Shown here piece by piece: positions 34,720 through 43,568 of a DNA stretch of 64,000 nucleotides; the stretch's first letter is position 1; every line of letters starts with the position of its first letter. Both the position numbers and the translations under genes were made by a program. Under the pieces are notes generated by a model. It saw only the letters and a list, made by a program, of their open reading frames with translations, was not told where the DNA came from and did no database searches. Source of the stretch: Oscillibacter sp. (GTDB lineage: Bacteria; Bacillota; Clostridia; Oscillospirales; Oscillospiraceae); assembly GCA_017446225.1 (NCBI GenBank), contig JAFSRH010000064.1:1-64000 (forward strand), read 5' to 3'.

Positions 34720-37356
34720 TTACTCCAAGGCTTGCGCGGACTGTTCCAGTTTGGCAATCAGCGCGCGGTACTTCTCCGCTTTTTCCCGCTCCGCCCTGAC
34801 CACGTTCTCCGGCGCCTTCGAGACGAATTTCTCATTGGACAGTTTGCCTTCCGTGGCGCGTAAGCCGTTACGGGCCTTGTCAAGTTCCCGCCCGATTCTG
34901 TCCCGTTCCGCCTGTAAATCGACCAGTTCGCTTAACGGCATATAGGCTGTCGCCCCGTGCGTGACCACGGAGACCAGCCCGGACAGGTCCTCCGGCGCGG
35001 CCTCCGCGAACCGGACTTCTTTTGCCCATGCCAAACGCCGCAAGAAATGCAGTCCGGTCCGGTACGGCTCCGGATTCGTTGTGACAAGCAGGAGTTCGGC
35101 CTTCCGGGACGGCGGCACGTTCATTTCCGAACGCCGGACCCGGATTTCCCGTATGGTATCCATCACCGTTTCCATGGCCGCTTCCTCTTCCGGGAAGGAG
35201 AGCGCGTCCGAACACTCCGGCCACGCGCTGGTTATCATAAACGGTTCCTCATGCGGCAGGGCCTGATAAATTTCCTCCGTCAGGAAGGGCATAAACGGGT
35301 GCAGAAGTTTGAGAAGCCGGATCAGGACGTAGCATAACACAGACTGCGCGGTTTCGGCGGCGGCGGGGTCGTCCCCGTTCAGACGCGTTTTTGTCAGTTC
35401 AATATACCAGTCGCAGTAAGTGTCCCAGAGGAAATCGTAGACTTTCGCGGACGCCACGCCGATTTCGTAACTCTCCAGATTTTCCGTGACCTCCCGAATC
35501 AGCCGGTTCAGCTTGCTGAGTACCCACTTGTCCTCCCGTTCCAGCCGGGACGCCTCCGGCAAAACGCAACGGTCTGTTTTCAGATTCATCAGCACGAAGC
35601 GGCTCGCGTTCCAGACTTTGTTGGCAAAGTTCCGCATGGCCTCACATTTTTCCGTATAGAAACGGGAGTCGTTGCCGGGACTGTTGCCGGTGATGAGATT
35701 GAAGCGCAAGGCGTCCGCGCCGTACTGCTCCGCCATTTCCAGCGGGTCGATCCCGTTGCCGAGGGACTTTGACATCTTACGTCCCTTGTCGTCCCGGACC
35801 AGACCGTGTATCAGCACCGTCCGGAACGGGATTTGTTTCATGTGTTCGCAACCGGAGAAAATCATCCGCGACACCCAGAAGAAAATGATATCGTATCCCG
35901 TTACCAAGACGCTGGTCGGATAAAAATAGTCCAGTTCGGGGGTTTTGTCGGGCCATCCGAGGGTGCTGAACGGCCAGAGCGCGGAGGAAAACCACGTGTC
36001 CAGCACGTCCGGGTCCCGGGTCAGACGTCCGCTCCCGCACTTTTCACAGCGTTCGGGGTCGTTCCGGCTGACGGTGATGTGTCCGCAGTCGTCACAGTAC
36101 CAAGCCGGTATCTGGTGGCCCCACCACAGTTGACGGGAAATGCACCAGTCATGGACATTCTCCATCCAGTTCGTGTAAATTTTGGAGAAGCGGTCGGGCA
36201 CAAACTTCACTTCTCCGTCCCGGACCACCCGTAAGGCCTCTTTGGCAAGCGGCTTCATCTTGACGAACCACTGCGCGGAAATCAGCGGCTCCACGTCATT
36301 GTGGCACCGGTAACAGGTGCCCACGTTGTGACGATACGGTTCCGTCTTGACGAGGTAGCCCTGTTCCTCCAAGTCCTTCACAATCTGTTTGCGGCACTCG
36401 TAACGGTCCATGCCCTGATAGGGGCCGCCGTTCTCATTGATGGCGCCGTCATCGGCGATACAGCGCACGATTTCCAGATTGTGGCGCAGTCCGACTTCAA
36501 AGTCATTGGGGTCATGGGCGGGCGTCATTTTCACCGCGCCGGTACCAAATCCGAGTTCGACATAATCGTCCGCGACAATCGGAATTTCGCGGTTCATAAT
36601 GGGCAGAACGCACTTCTTCCCGACCAAGTTCCGGAAACGTTCGTCCGCCGGGTTGACGGCAACGCCGGTATCGCCCATCATGGTTTCGGGGCGGGTGGTG
36701 GCAACGACCAAGTCGCCGGAGCCGTCCGCGAGCGGGTAACGGATATACCAAAGGTGACCGGGCTTGTCCGTGTACTCGACTTCCGCGTCCGAAAGGGCCG
36801 TGGCGCAGTGCGGACACCAGTTGATAATGCGGCTCCCCTTGTAAATCAGGCCGCGGTCATAGAGGGAGCAGAACGCCTCCCGGACCGCGCGGGAAAGGCC
36901 TTCGTCCATGGTGAAGCGCGAGCGGCGCCAGTCACAGGAGACGCCTAACTTCTTCTGTTGTTCGACAATGCGTCCGCCGTAGGTCTCCTTCCACTTCCAG
37001 ACGCGTTGAAGGAACTTTTCCCGGCCCAAATCATACCGGGTTTTCCCCTCCTTCACGCGCAAGTCCTCTTCGACCTTGATCTGTGTGGCAATGCCGGCGT
37101 GATCCGTGCCCGGAAGCCATAAGGCCGCGTAACCCTGCATTCGCCGGAAGCGGATTAAGATATCCTGTAACGTGGCGTCAAGGGCGTGGCCCATGTGGAG
37201 TTGTCCGGTCACGTTCGGCGGGGGCATGACAATGCAGAAGGGTTTTTTGTCCGGGTCGGGGTCGCCCCGGAAGCAGTCCGCCGCCTCCCACATTGCGTAA
37301 ATCCGTTGTTCGACCTGTTGGGGGTCGTACGTCTTGGGCAGTTCTTTTTGTCGCAT
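34720..37356 (-). CDS. valS: Valyl-tRNA synthetase
   Basis: An 878-residue class I synthetase of normal length. The HIGH-type motif is in 'PPPNVTGQLHMGHALD', and KMSKS in 'GRKMSKSLGNGIDP'. The editing domain carries 'VATTRPETMMGDT'. The anticodon-binding domain (about 610-760) and the C-terminal coiled-coil arm ('ERDRIGRELDKARNGLRA') are present. A zinc-like C-x2-C pair, 'CDDCG...CEKCG', is seen near residue 420-435. It lies 20 bp after a YcxB-like gene and both are behind a T-box leader, so expression should rise when tRNA-Val is uncharged. Confidence 0.96.
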   Translation of the reverse strand: MRQKELPKTYDPQQVEQRIYAMWEAADCFRGDPDPDKKPFCIVMPPPNVTGQLHMGHALDATLQDILIRFRRMQGYAALWLPGTDHAGIATQIKVEEDLRVKEGKTRYDLGREKFLQRVWKWKETYGGRIVEQQKKLGVSCDWRRSRFTMDEGLSRAVREAFCSLYDRGLIYKGSRIINWCPHCATALSDAEVEYTDKPGHLWYIRYPLADGSGDLVVATTRPETMMGDTGVAVNPADERFRNLVGKKCVLPIMNREIPIVADDYVELGFGTGAVKMTPAHDPNDFEVGLRHNLEIVRCIADDGAINENGGPYQGMDRYECRKQIVKDLEEQGYLVKTEPYRHNVGTCYRCHNDVEPLISAQWFVKMKPLAKEALRVVRDGEVKFVPDRFSKIYTNWMENVHDWCISRQLWWGHQIPAWYCDDCGHITVSRNDPERCEKCGSGRLTRDPDVLDTWFSSALWPFSTLGWPDKTPELDYFYPTSVLVTGYDIIFFWVSRMIFSGCEHMKQIPFRTVLIHGLVRDDKGRKMSKSLGNGIDPLEMAEQYGADALRFNLITGNSPGNDSRFYTEKCEAMRNFANKVWNASRFVLMNLKTDRCVLPEASRLEREDKWVLSKLNRLIREVTENLESYEIGVASAKVYDFLWDTYCDWYIELTKTRLNGDDPAAAETAQSVLCYVLIRLLKLLHPFMPFLTEEIYQALPHEEPFMITSAWPECSDALSFPEEEAAMETVMDTIREIRVRRSEMNVPPSRKAELLLVTTNPEPYRTGLHFLRRLAWAKEVRFAEAAPEDLSGLVSVVTHGATAYMPLSELVDLQAERDRIGRELDKARNGLRATEGKLSNEKFVSKAPENVVRAEREKAEKYRALIAKLEQSAQALE

Positions 37357-37376
37357 ACTGTCCGCTCCTTCCTGCT

Positions 37377-37934
37377 TTATTTCACATACCGCACGGGCAG
37401 ACCGGTCTTTTCCGTAAGAAAGGCCCGGAATTCCTCCGCCGTCCCCCCGGTTAAACCGGCTTTAGGGAACTGTTGCGCGTGCCGTTTGCCAATGAGAAAC
37501 ACAAAGCTGTCCGCGGTCTCGCCGACAAGGCGTATGTTTTTGTAATACATCCGGGTTTCGGCGGCCTGCGTGACAACTACGTACTCGTCAGGCCCGAAAC
37601 GGGTGTCCGCCTCGCGGGTCCCCGGCATGAGATTTGCCGCGGCTATCCACGCGTTCAAATCGTCCTCGAACAACAGCCCCGACAGGACCGCAAGCAAACC
37701 CAGCGCCACAAGAATGCCGGCAAGGTCCGGCGAGTAATCGCCCATCCATGAAAAGAAGAAGCGCCCTGTTATCAGAAAGAGTTGCAGCAGAGCGTAAACT
37801 GTGACGCTTACCCAGCCGAACACGCGGATTACGACATGAATCTTCCGGTTTGTGGTCTTGCGGAGTACCCGTGACATGGTCTTGAAAACTTTGTGGTCGT
37901 AGTTGGAATGAACCTGAAATTCCGGACGTTCCAT
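37377..37934 (-). CDS. YcxB-like membrane protein
   Basis: A 185-residue protein with two membrane helices (about 36-60 and 68-88) between an N-terminal cytoplasmic stretch and a C-terminal domain with 'TRMYYKNIRLVGETADSFVFLIGK' and a terminal 'EEFRAFLTEKTG'. This tail is the YcxB-like domain found in many Firmicutes membrane proteins of unknown role. AAGAAGGGAA precedes the ATG. It is the first gene after the T-box and is therefore expected to respond to valine-tRNA charging together with valS. Confidence 0.75.
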   Translation of the reverse strand: MERPEFQVHSNYDHKVFKTMSRVLRKTTNRKIHVVIRVFGWVSVTVYALLQLFLITGRFFFSWMGDYSPDLAGILVALGLLAVLSGLLFEDDLNAWIAAANLMPGTREADTRFGPDEYVVVTQAAETRMYYKNIRLVGETADSFVFLIGKRHAQQFPKAGLTGGTAEEFRAFLTEKTGLPVRYVK

Positions 37935-37950
37935 ACGGTTTCCCTTCTTT

Positions 37951-38225
37951 CCGATAAAAAACCGCCCCGGCCTTTAAGGTCAGGGCGGAAAGATTCTCCG
38001 TGGTACCACCTGCGTTCGCGTAACGTTACGCGCACTCTTGTTCCCGGTAACGGGGGAACTCCGCCGGACTTACTCCCGTTCGGTCCGGACGCTCCGGGAC
38101 GACTTCGCCGCCGTGTCAGGGGCGTTTCCACCATTCACGCCCTCTCTGTGCTGTCCACGTCACGGGTACTGCTTCCCTTCTCCGCGTTGGTTCGCGATAT
38201 TCAACCTGCCGGTCAAACAAACCGT
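37951..38225 (-). promoter_or_regulatory. T-box leader (probably tRNA-Val responsive)
   Basis: Read on the minus strand, the leader contains an AGAGAG element and GGTGGAAACGCC in the stem I region, the antiterminator T-box AGGTGGTACCACGG (37998-38011), and directly after it a terminator (CCGCCC...GGGCGG then TTTTTT, about 37951-37988). A GTC triplet following GAA in the 3' side of stem I (around 38098-38103) can serve as the Val specifier. Uncharged tRNA pairing with the T-box should prevent termination and turn on the YcxB-like gene and valS. Confidence 0.9.
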
Positions 38226-38231
38226 GCCCCT

Positions 38232-38260
38232 ATTTTACACAGCCGGACGGGAGATGTCAA
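38232..38260 (-). promoter_or_regulatory. Promoter of the T-box-valS operon
   Basis: On the minus strand a perfect TTGACA (38255-38260) and TAAAAT (38232-38237) are separated by 17 bp, just upstream of the T-box leader. Confidence 0.8.
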
Positions 38261-38336
38261 GGGAAAACCGAAATTTTCCGCGCTCTCCAAGGACGCCGCC
38301 CGCCTTGAGCCGCCGTACAGCCGTTGGTCTGTCCCG

Positions 38337-38930
38337 TCACTGAAAGCCAAGCACTTCCGCGCTTCCATCGGCGAACGCGTTCGTATAATAATCGAAATTG
38401 TCCGCCTCCTCCGGCGCAAGCTCTTCGGAGGATTTCAGCGTTTTTTCGCCGTCCGCCACGTCATACGTTTCCAGCACGGGGGTCCGTCCTTCAATGTTCA
38501 TGTCCACAAGCTGGTACAACTCGCCCGTGCCCTCATGGATGACCAGTTTTCCGGCGGTATGGTTGCCCCCGAACAGAATGCCCTCCTCCGTGAACGCGAG
38601 CGGGTACGCCGTCCCGGTGGAGCTGACGAACGCGATATACTTCACTTCTCCGTCCGCGTACTGGTACACGTCCGCGTCTATCGTCTCGCCATCGCCGTAC
38701 ACCATGGATTCCTTTGTGACCACAAGGACCTTTTCGCCCGTGCCGCACCGGACTTCAACCCATGTATGTTCCTCGCCCGCGCTGTCCAGTTCGGCGACCT
38801 TGTTGCGGTACGCCTCCGTGACGGCCGCGCCATCGTCCCCGGCGGGGGCGGACGGCGTTTTCGGCGCACAGGCCCCAAGGCTTACGCAAAGCGCCGCCGA
38901 CAACATCCATACAAACAGTTTTTTCATCAT
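38337..38930 (-). CDS. Small lipoprotein of unknown function
   Basis: A 197-residue secreted protein. The signal peptide ends in the lipobox 'VSLGAC' with Cys at about residue 21, so it should be lipid-anchored outside the membrane. The mature part begins with a Pro/Ala-rich linker and then about 150 beta-rich residues without a family I recognise. GGGAGGAACG precedes the ATG ATG start. It lies 66 bp downstream of another lipoprotein gene in the same direction and may be co-transcribed with it. Confidence 0.75.
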   Translation of the reverse strand: MMKKLFVWMLSAALCVSLGACAPKTPSAPAGDDGAAVTEAYRNKVAELDSAGEEHTWVEVRCGTGEKVLVVTKESMVYGDGETIDADVYQYADGEVKYIAFVSSTGTAYPLAFTEEGILFGGNHTAGKLVIHEGTGELYQLVDMNIEGRTPVLETYDVADGEKTLKSSEELAPEEADNFDYYTNAFADGSAEVLGFQ

Positions 38931-38996
38931 ATTGCGTTCCTCCCATGTATTTCGTGAAAAGACGGGGAACAGAAGCGTTCCCCGTTCCGTCCGCGC

Positions 38997-40340
38997 TTAC
39001 GCCGTTTTCACAAAACGACAGTCCGCCGCCTCTGTCTGCTGTTCATCGTACCACGTCAGGAAGCCATCGCGGAACGTCAGATAGCCGGCGCCGTTATCCC
39101 AGACGACCGTCTCCTGTTCCGGCCCGTCCCCGGGGAAGGTGACTTCCACTTTCGTGCCGTTTTCATAGGACAAAGTCTCGTCCTGCGCGTTCGCAACGGC
39201 CCGCATTCTCCATTGTGTCGCGGAATCCGCGCTGTTGCCCCAGTGCACCAGAACATCGTATACACCCGTTTCCCCGGTCTTTTTGACGCTCAGCACGGCC
39301 CTCTGGCTGACTTCGTCCTGCCACTCGCCGACAAATTCCTCGCCCGTAAAGCCGGACGTTTCCAGCGGTTCGCCCGCGTTCGCCGTCACAAGCGCGTTGT
39401 ACCACTCCGACATAATCACGCTTGCCTTGATCGCGCCGTCCGCATAGGAGGCTTTGTAAAGCGTTTCATTGTCGCCGCTCCAGACTGTGCGGACATAGTT
39501 TTCCTTGCCTTCCATCCGGAAAAAGTCAAAGCGGACATCGTCATCGGGGAAACTCAAAACGACATATTCTCCATCGGGCGTTTCCTCGCCATCGGCGTAT
39601 TCAAACGTGACGCCGTTCATCAGGCGGTTCAGGTACGGCATGGGATCCACGTCCCGCGGCTCCATTGGGCCGTGCTCCGTGGCGCTGAGGGTGTACTTCA
39701 CATCGTCCATATACGCAATACGCGCAAGATACATATCAAGGGTACTGTTGCCGTGCTTTTCCGCGGTCAGGCCGGAGTTTTCCGTGATGAACGTATCCGG
39801 GACGGTCGCGGCCCATTCGTTGAGCGCGGACCACTGTTCCATGGCCTCTTCGTCCTCGTAGTTTTCCCGCACAAGGCGCACGTCCGTGGGGTGGTAGTAC
39901 ATATAATACTGACCGTCCGCGCCCTTCGCGAACGCCTCTTCGCCGGACATATCGTAACACAGCGCCTCGCGCAGAGCGTCCTCCGTCACGGCGCCGATAC
40001 TGAACAGCCAGCCCGCGCCGTCAAAGTCCGCGCCCTGCGCTTTCGCCGCCTCCACGGACGCCTTTTCCGACACGCTGAACAAAATGCCATTGGCGTCATT
40101 TTGCGGCGTCTCGGTGATCAGAAGTTCGTTGTATTCCATCGGAATCAGCAGTTTCAGGCCGCCGTTCTCATAGATCTGCGCGGCTTCTCCGTCCGGACGG
40201 AGCGCAACGCCGTTCACGTCAAGGCTTTCCCCGGAGATTTTAACGCCTTGCTCATTCGTCCCCGTTCCGCAGGACGCCAGCGACAGCGTCAGCAACGCCG
40301 CCAGTATCATACTCCCTACGGTTTTCTTTTTGCGCTTCAT
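38997..40340 (-). CDS. Lipoprotein of unknown function
   Basis: A 447-residue secreted protein with a basic N-terminus, hydrophobic core and lipobox 'LSLASC' (Cys at about 24). The mature protein is acidic; I can name no domain. The C-terminal 110 residues ('EEFVGEWQDEVSQRAVLSV' onward) look like a lipocalin/calycin-type beta domain that often ends such lipoproteins. AAAGGAGTG precedes the ATG. It has a clear promoter and forms a likely two-gene unit with the small lipoprotein. Confidence 0.78.
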   Translation of the reverse strand: MKRKKKTVGSMILAALLTLSLASCGTGTNEQGVKISGESLDVNGVALRPDGEAAQIYENGGLKLLIPMEYNELLITETPQNDANGILFSVSEKASVEAAKAQGADFDGAGWLFSIGAVTEDALREALCYDMSGEEAFAKGADGQYYMYYHPTDVRLVRENYEDEEAMEQWSALNEWAATVPDTFITENSGLTAEKHGNSTLDMYLARIAYMDDVKYTLSATEHGPMEPRDVDPMPYLNRLMNGVTFEYADGEETPDGEYVVLSFPDDDVRFDFFRMEGKENYVRTVWSGDNETLYKASYADGAIKASVIMSEWYNALVTANAGEPLETSGFTGEEFVGEWQDEVSQRAVLSVKKTGETGVYDVLVHWGNSADSATQWRMRAVANAQDETLSYENGTKVEVTFPGDGPEQETVVWDNGAGYLTFRDGFLTWYDEQQTEAADCRFVKTA

Positions 40341-40390
40341 CAGTTACACTCCTTTCATACGTGTGCCTCTTGACACTCCGCAAATTTTTA

Positions 40391-40419
40391 ATTATAATGT
40401 TTCCAAAAACCAATAACAA
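40391..40419 (-). promoter_or_regulatory. Promoter of the lipoprotein pair
   Basis: On the minus strand TTGTTA (40414-40419) and a perfect TATAAT (40391-40396) are 17 bp apart. Confidence 0.75.
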
Positions 40420-40570
40420 GAGAAAAATTTAAGGCGGTATTGAAAAAGAGGTGGGGCGAAGATTTTAAGATTGCGAGCAATTAAGTTTACGGCAACCATC
40501 CAAAAAGAATAACGGCGAACGGAAAGGAACTTTCAAGACGCTTCCGGTGGGAATTCAAAGAATTTGCCGG

Positions 40571-40599
40571 TTGTAATTCCCCGGCGTCTGTGGTATGAT
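40571..40599 (+). promoter_or_regulatory. Promoter of the fruK-fruA operon
   Basis: TTGTAA (40571-40576) and TATGAT (40594-40599) are 17 bp apart, about 35 bp before the fruK start. I could not find a convincing catabolite-repression site nearby. Confidence 0.7.
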
Positions 40600-40633
40600 T
40601 GCACGGTCAAATCAGAAGGGGGGAGATGCGCTT

Positions 40634-41536
40634 ATGATTTACACTGTGACCTTTAACCCGGCCATCGACTACGTCATCCATCTGGACGCCCTGACGCCCG
40701 GAGCCATTAACCGGAACCGGTTCGAGGATTACCAATGCGGCGGTAAGGGTATCAATGTCTCGAACGTTCTCCGGCAACTGGACTTTGACACGGTGGCGTT
40801 AGGCTTTGTGGCCGGATTCATGGGGGACGGTCTCGAAAAAGGCTTAAACGCCATGGGCCTGAAAACGGACTTTGTCCATCTGCCGGAAGGTCAGACGCGG
40901 GTCAACGTCAAAATCAAGGCCGCCGAGGAGACCGAAATCAACGGCATTGGCCCGAACATCACGGACGCCGACATGGAAAAGCTGTACGCGAAACTGGACA
41001 AAATCGGCCCGGATGACACGCTGGTGTTGTCGGGTTCGATACCGGCCTGTCTGCCCGGCGACTCCTACGAAAAAATTATGGCACGTCTGGAAGCGAAACG
41101 TCCGCGCGTGGCCGTGGACGCCACGAAAGACTTACTGCTCAACGTCCTGAAATACCATCCGTTCCTGATTAAGCCCAACAACCACGAGCTGGGCGAAATT
41201 TTCGGGCGGGTCCTGAAAACGGACGCGGAAATTGTGGAGTGTGCCGCAAAGTTACAGGAGCGCGGCGGACGAAACATCCTGATTTCCATGGCCGGGGACG
41301 GCGCGTTACTGCTGGACGAACAGGGCGACAGTCACAGAATTGGCTGCCCGAAGGGACAGGTCATGAACAGTGTCGGCGCGGGGGACTCCATGGTAGCCGG
41401 ATTTCTGGCCGGATGGCTCAAAACCGGCGATTACGAGTACGCGTTGAAACTCGGTACCGCCGCCGGAAGCGCGACCGCGTTTTCTATCGGACTGGCGGAC
41501 CGCGCGAAAATTGACGCCCTGCTTGCCACGCTCTGA
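40634..41536 (+). CDS. fruK: 1-phosphofructokinase
   Basis: A 300-residue PfkB-family kinase that makes fructose 1,6-bisphosphate from the fructose 1-phosphate produced by the neighbouring PTS. It has 'TFNPAIDYVIHL' at the start, 'QCGGKGINVSNVLRQL', 'LSGSIPACLP' and the catalytic 'MNSVGAGDSMVAGFLAGW'. ATG 40634 follows AAGGGGGGAG; the frame opens at 40595, which is inside the predicted -10 box and so cannot be the start. A DeoR-type fruR gene, common at the head of such operons, is absent. Confidence 0.94.
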   Translation: MIYTVTFNPAIDYVIHLDALTPGAINRNRFEDYQCGGKGINVSNVLRQLDFDTVALGFVAGFMGDGLEKGLNAMGLKTDFVHLPEGQTRVNVKIKAAEETEINGIGPNITDADMEKLYAKLDKIGPDDTLVLSGSIPACLPGDSYEKIMARLEAKRPRVAVDATKDLLLNVLKYHPFLIKPNNHELGEIFGRVLKTDAEIVECAAKLQERGGRNILISMAGDGALLLDEQGDSHRIGCPKGQVMNSVGAGDSMVAGFLAGWLKTGDYEYALKLGTAAGSATAFSIGLADRAKIDALLATL

Positions 41537-41596
41537 CGTACGGGAAACACGGACACGGGTCCGTTCCAATATGAACTTGTATACGGAGGGGAGATT

Positions 41597-43522
41597 ATGC
41601 GCCTGATAGAACTTTTCAGCGCGAGCGCCACGGCCTTGGACGTCAAGGCGGCCAACAAGGCCGAACTGATTGACCAGTTGGTGGACCTGCAATTTACCCA
41701 CGGCAACATTACCGATAAGGACGCCTACACGGAGGCCATTTTCGCGCGGGAAGAGGAGTATTCCACGTATGTCGGCAACGGCATTGTCGTGCCGCACGCG
41801 AAAACGAACGTTGTCACGGCCCCCAGTCTGGCGGTGGCGCGGACCGCCGAACGCATTCAGTACAACCCGGATGACGATGAGAAGAGCGACCTGTTTTTCA
41901 TGATTGCCGCGCCTATGAACGGCAGTCTGCACGTAGATATGCTCGCGCGGCTGATGAATCTGCTGGCCGAAGAGGATTTCGTGGAACAGCTCCGTTCCGC
42001 GAAAACCAAAGAGGAGTTCCTTTCCATGCTCGACAAGGCGGAACAGGAACATTTTGGAAGCGAGAGCTTCACCGAACAGGAAGCGGCGGCGCGCGGCGCG
42101 GCGGTCGGCGGCTACCGGATTCTGGCCGTCACGGCCTGTCCGACCGGTATCGCGCACACGTACATGGCGGCGACCAATCTGGAAAAGGCCGGTACGGAAA
42201 TGGGCCTGCCGACAAAAGTCGAAACGAACGGTTCCGGCGGCGCGAAAAATGTGCTGACGGCGGAGGAAATCGCCCGCTGTGACGGTATCATTGTCGCGGC
42301 CGACAAAAACGTGGAAATGGCCCGCTTTGACGGGAAACCCGTGGTCATTACGCGCGTGGCGGACGGTATCCACAAGCCGAAGGAACTGATTCAGGCCATC
42401 CTTGACGGCAAAGCCCCGATTTACCGCTCCAAGGAGGGCGCGTCCGCTTCCGCGGCGTCCAGCGCCGGGGATTCCGTGGGCAGCGCGTTCTACAAGCACC
42501 TCATGAACGGCGTTTCTCATATGTTGCCGTTCGTGGTCGGCGGCGGTATCATGATTGCCCTTGCCTTCCTGCTGGACGATTACGGCATTGACCCGTCCAA
42601 TTTCGGCATGAATACGCCCCTTGCGGCGTTCTTCAAGACCGTTGGCGGGGAAGCGTTCAACTTTATGCTCCCCGTGCTGGCCGGGTTTATCGCAATGTCC
42701 ATGGCGGACCGGCCCGGACTGGCGGTCGGTTTTACGGGCGGCGCGTTGGCCGTCAGCGGCGTGTCGTTTACGAGTATCTTTAGCGGGGCTCCGGCGGTGT
42801 CAGGCGGTTTTCTGGCGGCGTTGCTGGCGGGTTTTGTGTCGGGCTTCGTGGTAAGCTGGCTCAAGAAAGCTACGGAGAAATTCCCGCAAGCCCTTGACGG
42901 CATTCGTCCCATGCTGATTTACCCGTTGGGCGGTATCTTTGTTGTGGGCGTGATTATGTGCGCGGTCAATCCCATTATGGGCGCGCTGAATACCGGCCTG
43001 TCGTCCCTGCTCAACTCCATGGGCGGGTCCTCGAAACTCCTGCTCGGCGCGGTAGTCGGCGGAATGATGAGCATTGACATGGGCGGACCGTTTAACAAGG
43101 CGTCCTACGCCTTCGGCATTGCGGCCCTGTCCAACGGCAACTACGACATCATGGCGGCGGTGATGGTCGGCGGAATGGTCCCCCCGATTGCGATTGCCAT
43201 TTCTACCACGTTCTTCCCCAAAAAGTGGACGGAAGAGGAACGCAACAACGGCTTTGTCAACTATATTATGGGCCTGTGCTTCATCTCGGAAGGCGCGATT
43301 CCGTACGCGGCGGCGGACCCCGGACGCGTGATCCCGTCCTGTATTGCCGGTTCGGCGGTTTCGGGCGCGCTGTCCATGCTCTTCGGGTGTACGCTGATGG
43401 CTCCGCACGGCGGAATTTTCGTGTTCCCGACTGTGGGCAGTCCTCTGATGTATATCGTGGCTCTGCTGATTGGCTCCGTGGTGGGCGCGCTGATTCTTAC
43501 GGCCCTGAAAAAAGACAGGTAA
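41597..43522 (+). CDS. fruA: PTS fructose transporter subunit IIABC
   Basis: A 641-residue three-domain permease. IIA (about 1-150) has the phospho-His in 'GNGIVVPHAKT'. IIB (about 175-275) has the phospho-Cys in 'AVTACPTGIAHTYMAA'. IIC (about 295-640) is the multi-helix channel with 'HMLPFVVGGGIMIALAFLL' and 'GGPFNKASYAFG'. It imports fructose as fructose 1-phosphate, the substrate of FruK, 60 bp upstream. ACGGAGGGGAG precedes the ATG. Confidence 0.95.
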   Translation: MRLIELFSASATALDVKAANKAELIDQLVDLQFTHGNITDKDAYTEAIFAREEEYSTYVGNGIVVPHAKTNVVTAPSLAVARTAERIQYNPDDDEKSDLFFMIAAPMNGSLHVDMLARLMNLLAEEDFVEQLRSAKTKEEFLSMLDKAEQEHFGSESFTEQEAAARGAAVGGYRILAVTACPTGIAHTYMAATNLEKAGTEMGLPTKVETNGSGGAKNVLTAEEIARCDGIIVAADKNVEMARFDGKPVVITRVADGIHKPKELIQAILDGKAPIYRSKEGASASAASSAGDSVGSAFYKHLMNGVSHMLPFVVGGGIMIALAFLLDDYGIDPSNFGMNTPLAAFFKTVGGEAFNFMLPVLAGFIAMSMADRPGLAVGFTGGALAVSGVSFTSIFSGAPAVSGGFLAALLAGFVSGFVVSWLKKATEKFPQALDGIRPMLIYPLGGIFVVGVIMCAVNPIMGALNTGLSSLLNSMGGSSKLLLGAVVGGMMSIDMGGPFNKASYAFGIAALSNGNYDIMAAVMVGGMVPPIAIAISTTFFPKKWTEEERNNGFVNYIMGLCFISEGAIPYAAADPGRVIPSCIAGSAVSGALSMLFGCTLMAPHGGIFVFPTVGSPLMYIVALLIGSVVGALILTALKKDR

Positions 43523-43529
43523 AGGCGTC

Positions 43530-43560
43530 AAAAAAACTCCCCCGGATTTCCGGGGGAGTT
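43530..43560 (-). terminator. Intrinsic terminator of the gal operon
   Basis: A perfect 11-bp stem with a 4-nt loop (43535-43545 with 43550-43560) lies between convergent fruA and galT. On the minus strand it runs into a T-tract, so it is best for galT; fruA transcripts would also meet the hairpin. Confidence 0.85.
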
Positions 43561-43568
43561 CGCGCGTC

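Noticed and set aside
37893..38957. Plus-strand 354-codon open frame across the T-box
   Set aside because: It is antisense to the T-box leader and to a lipoprotein gene and has no recognisable product.
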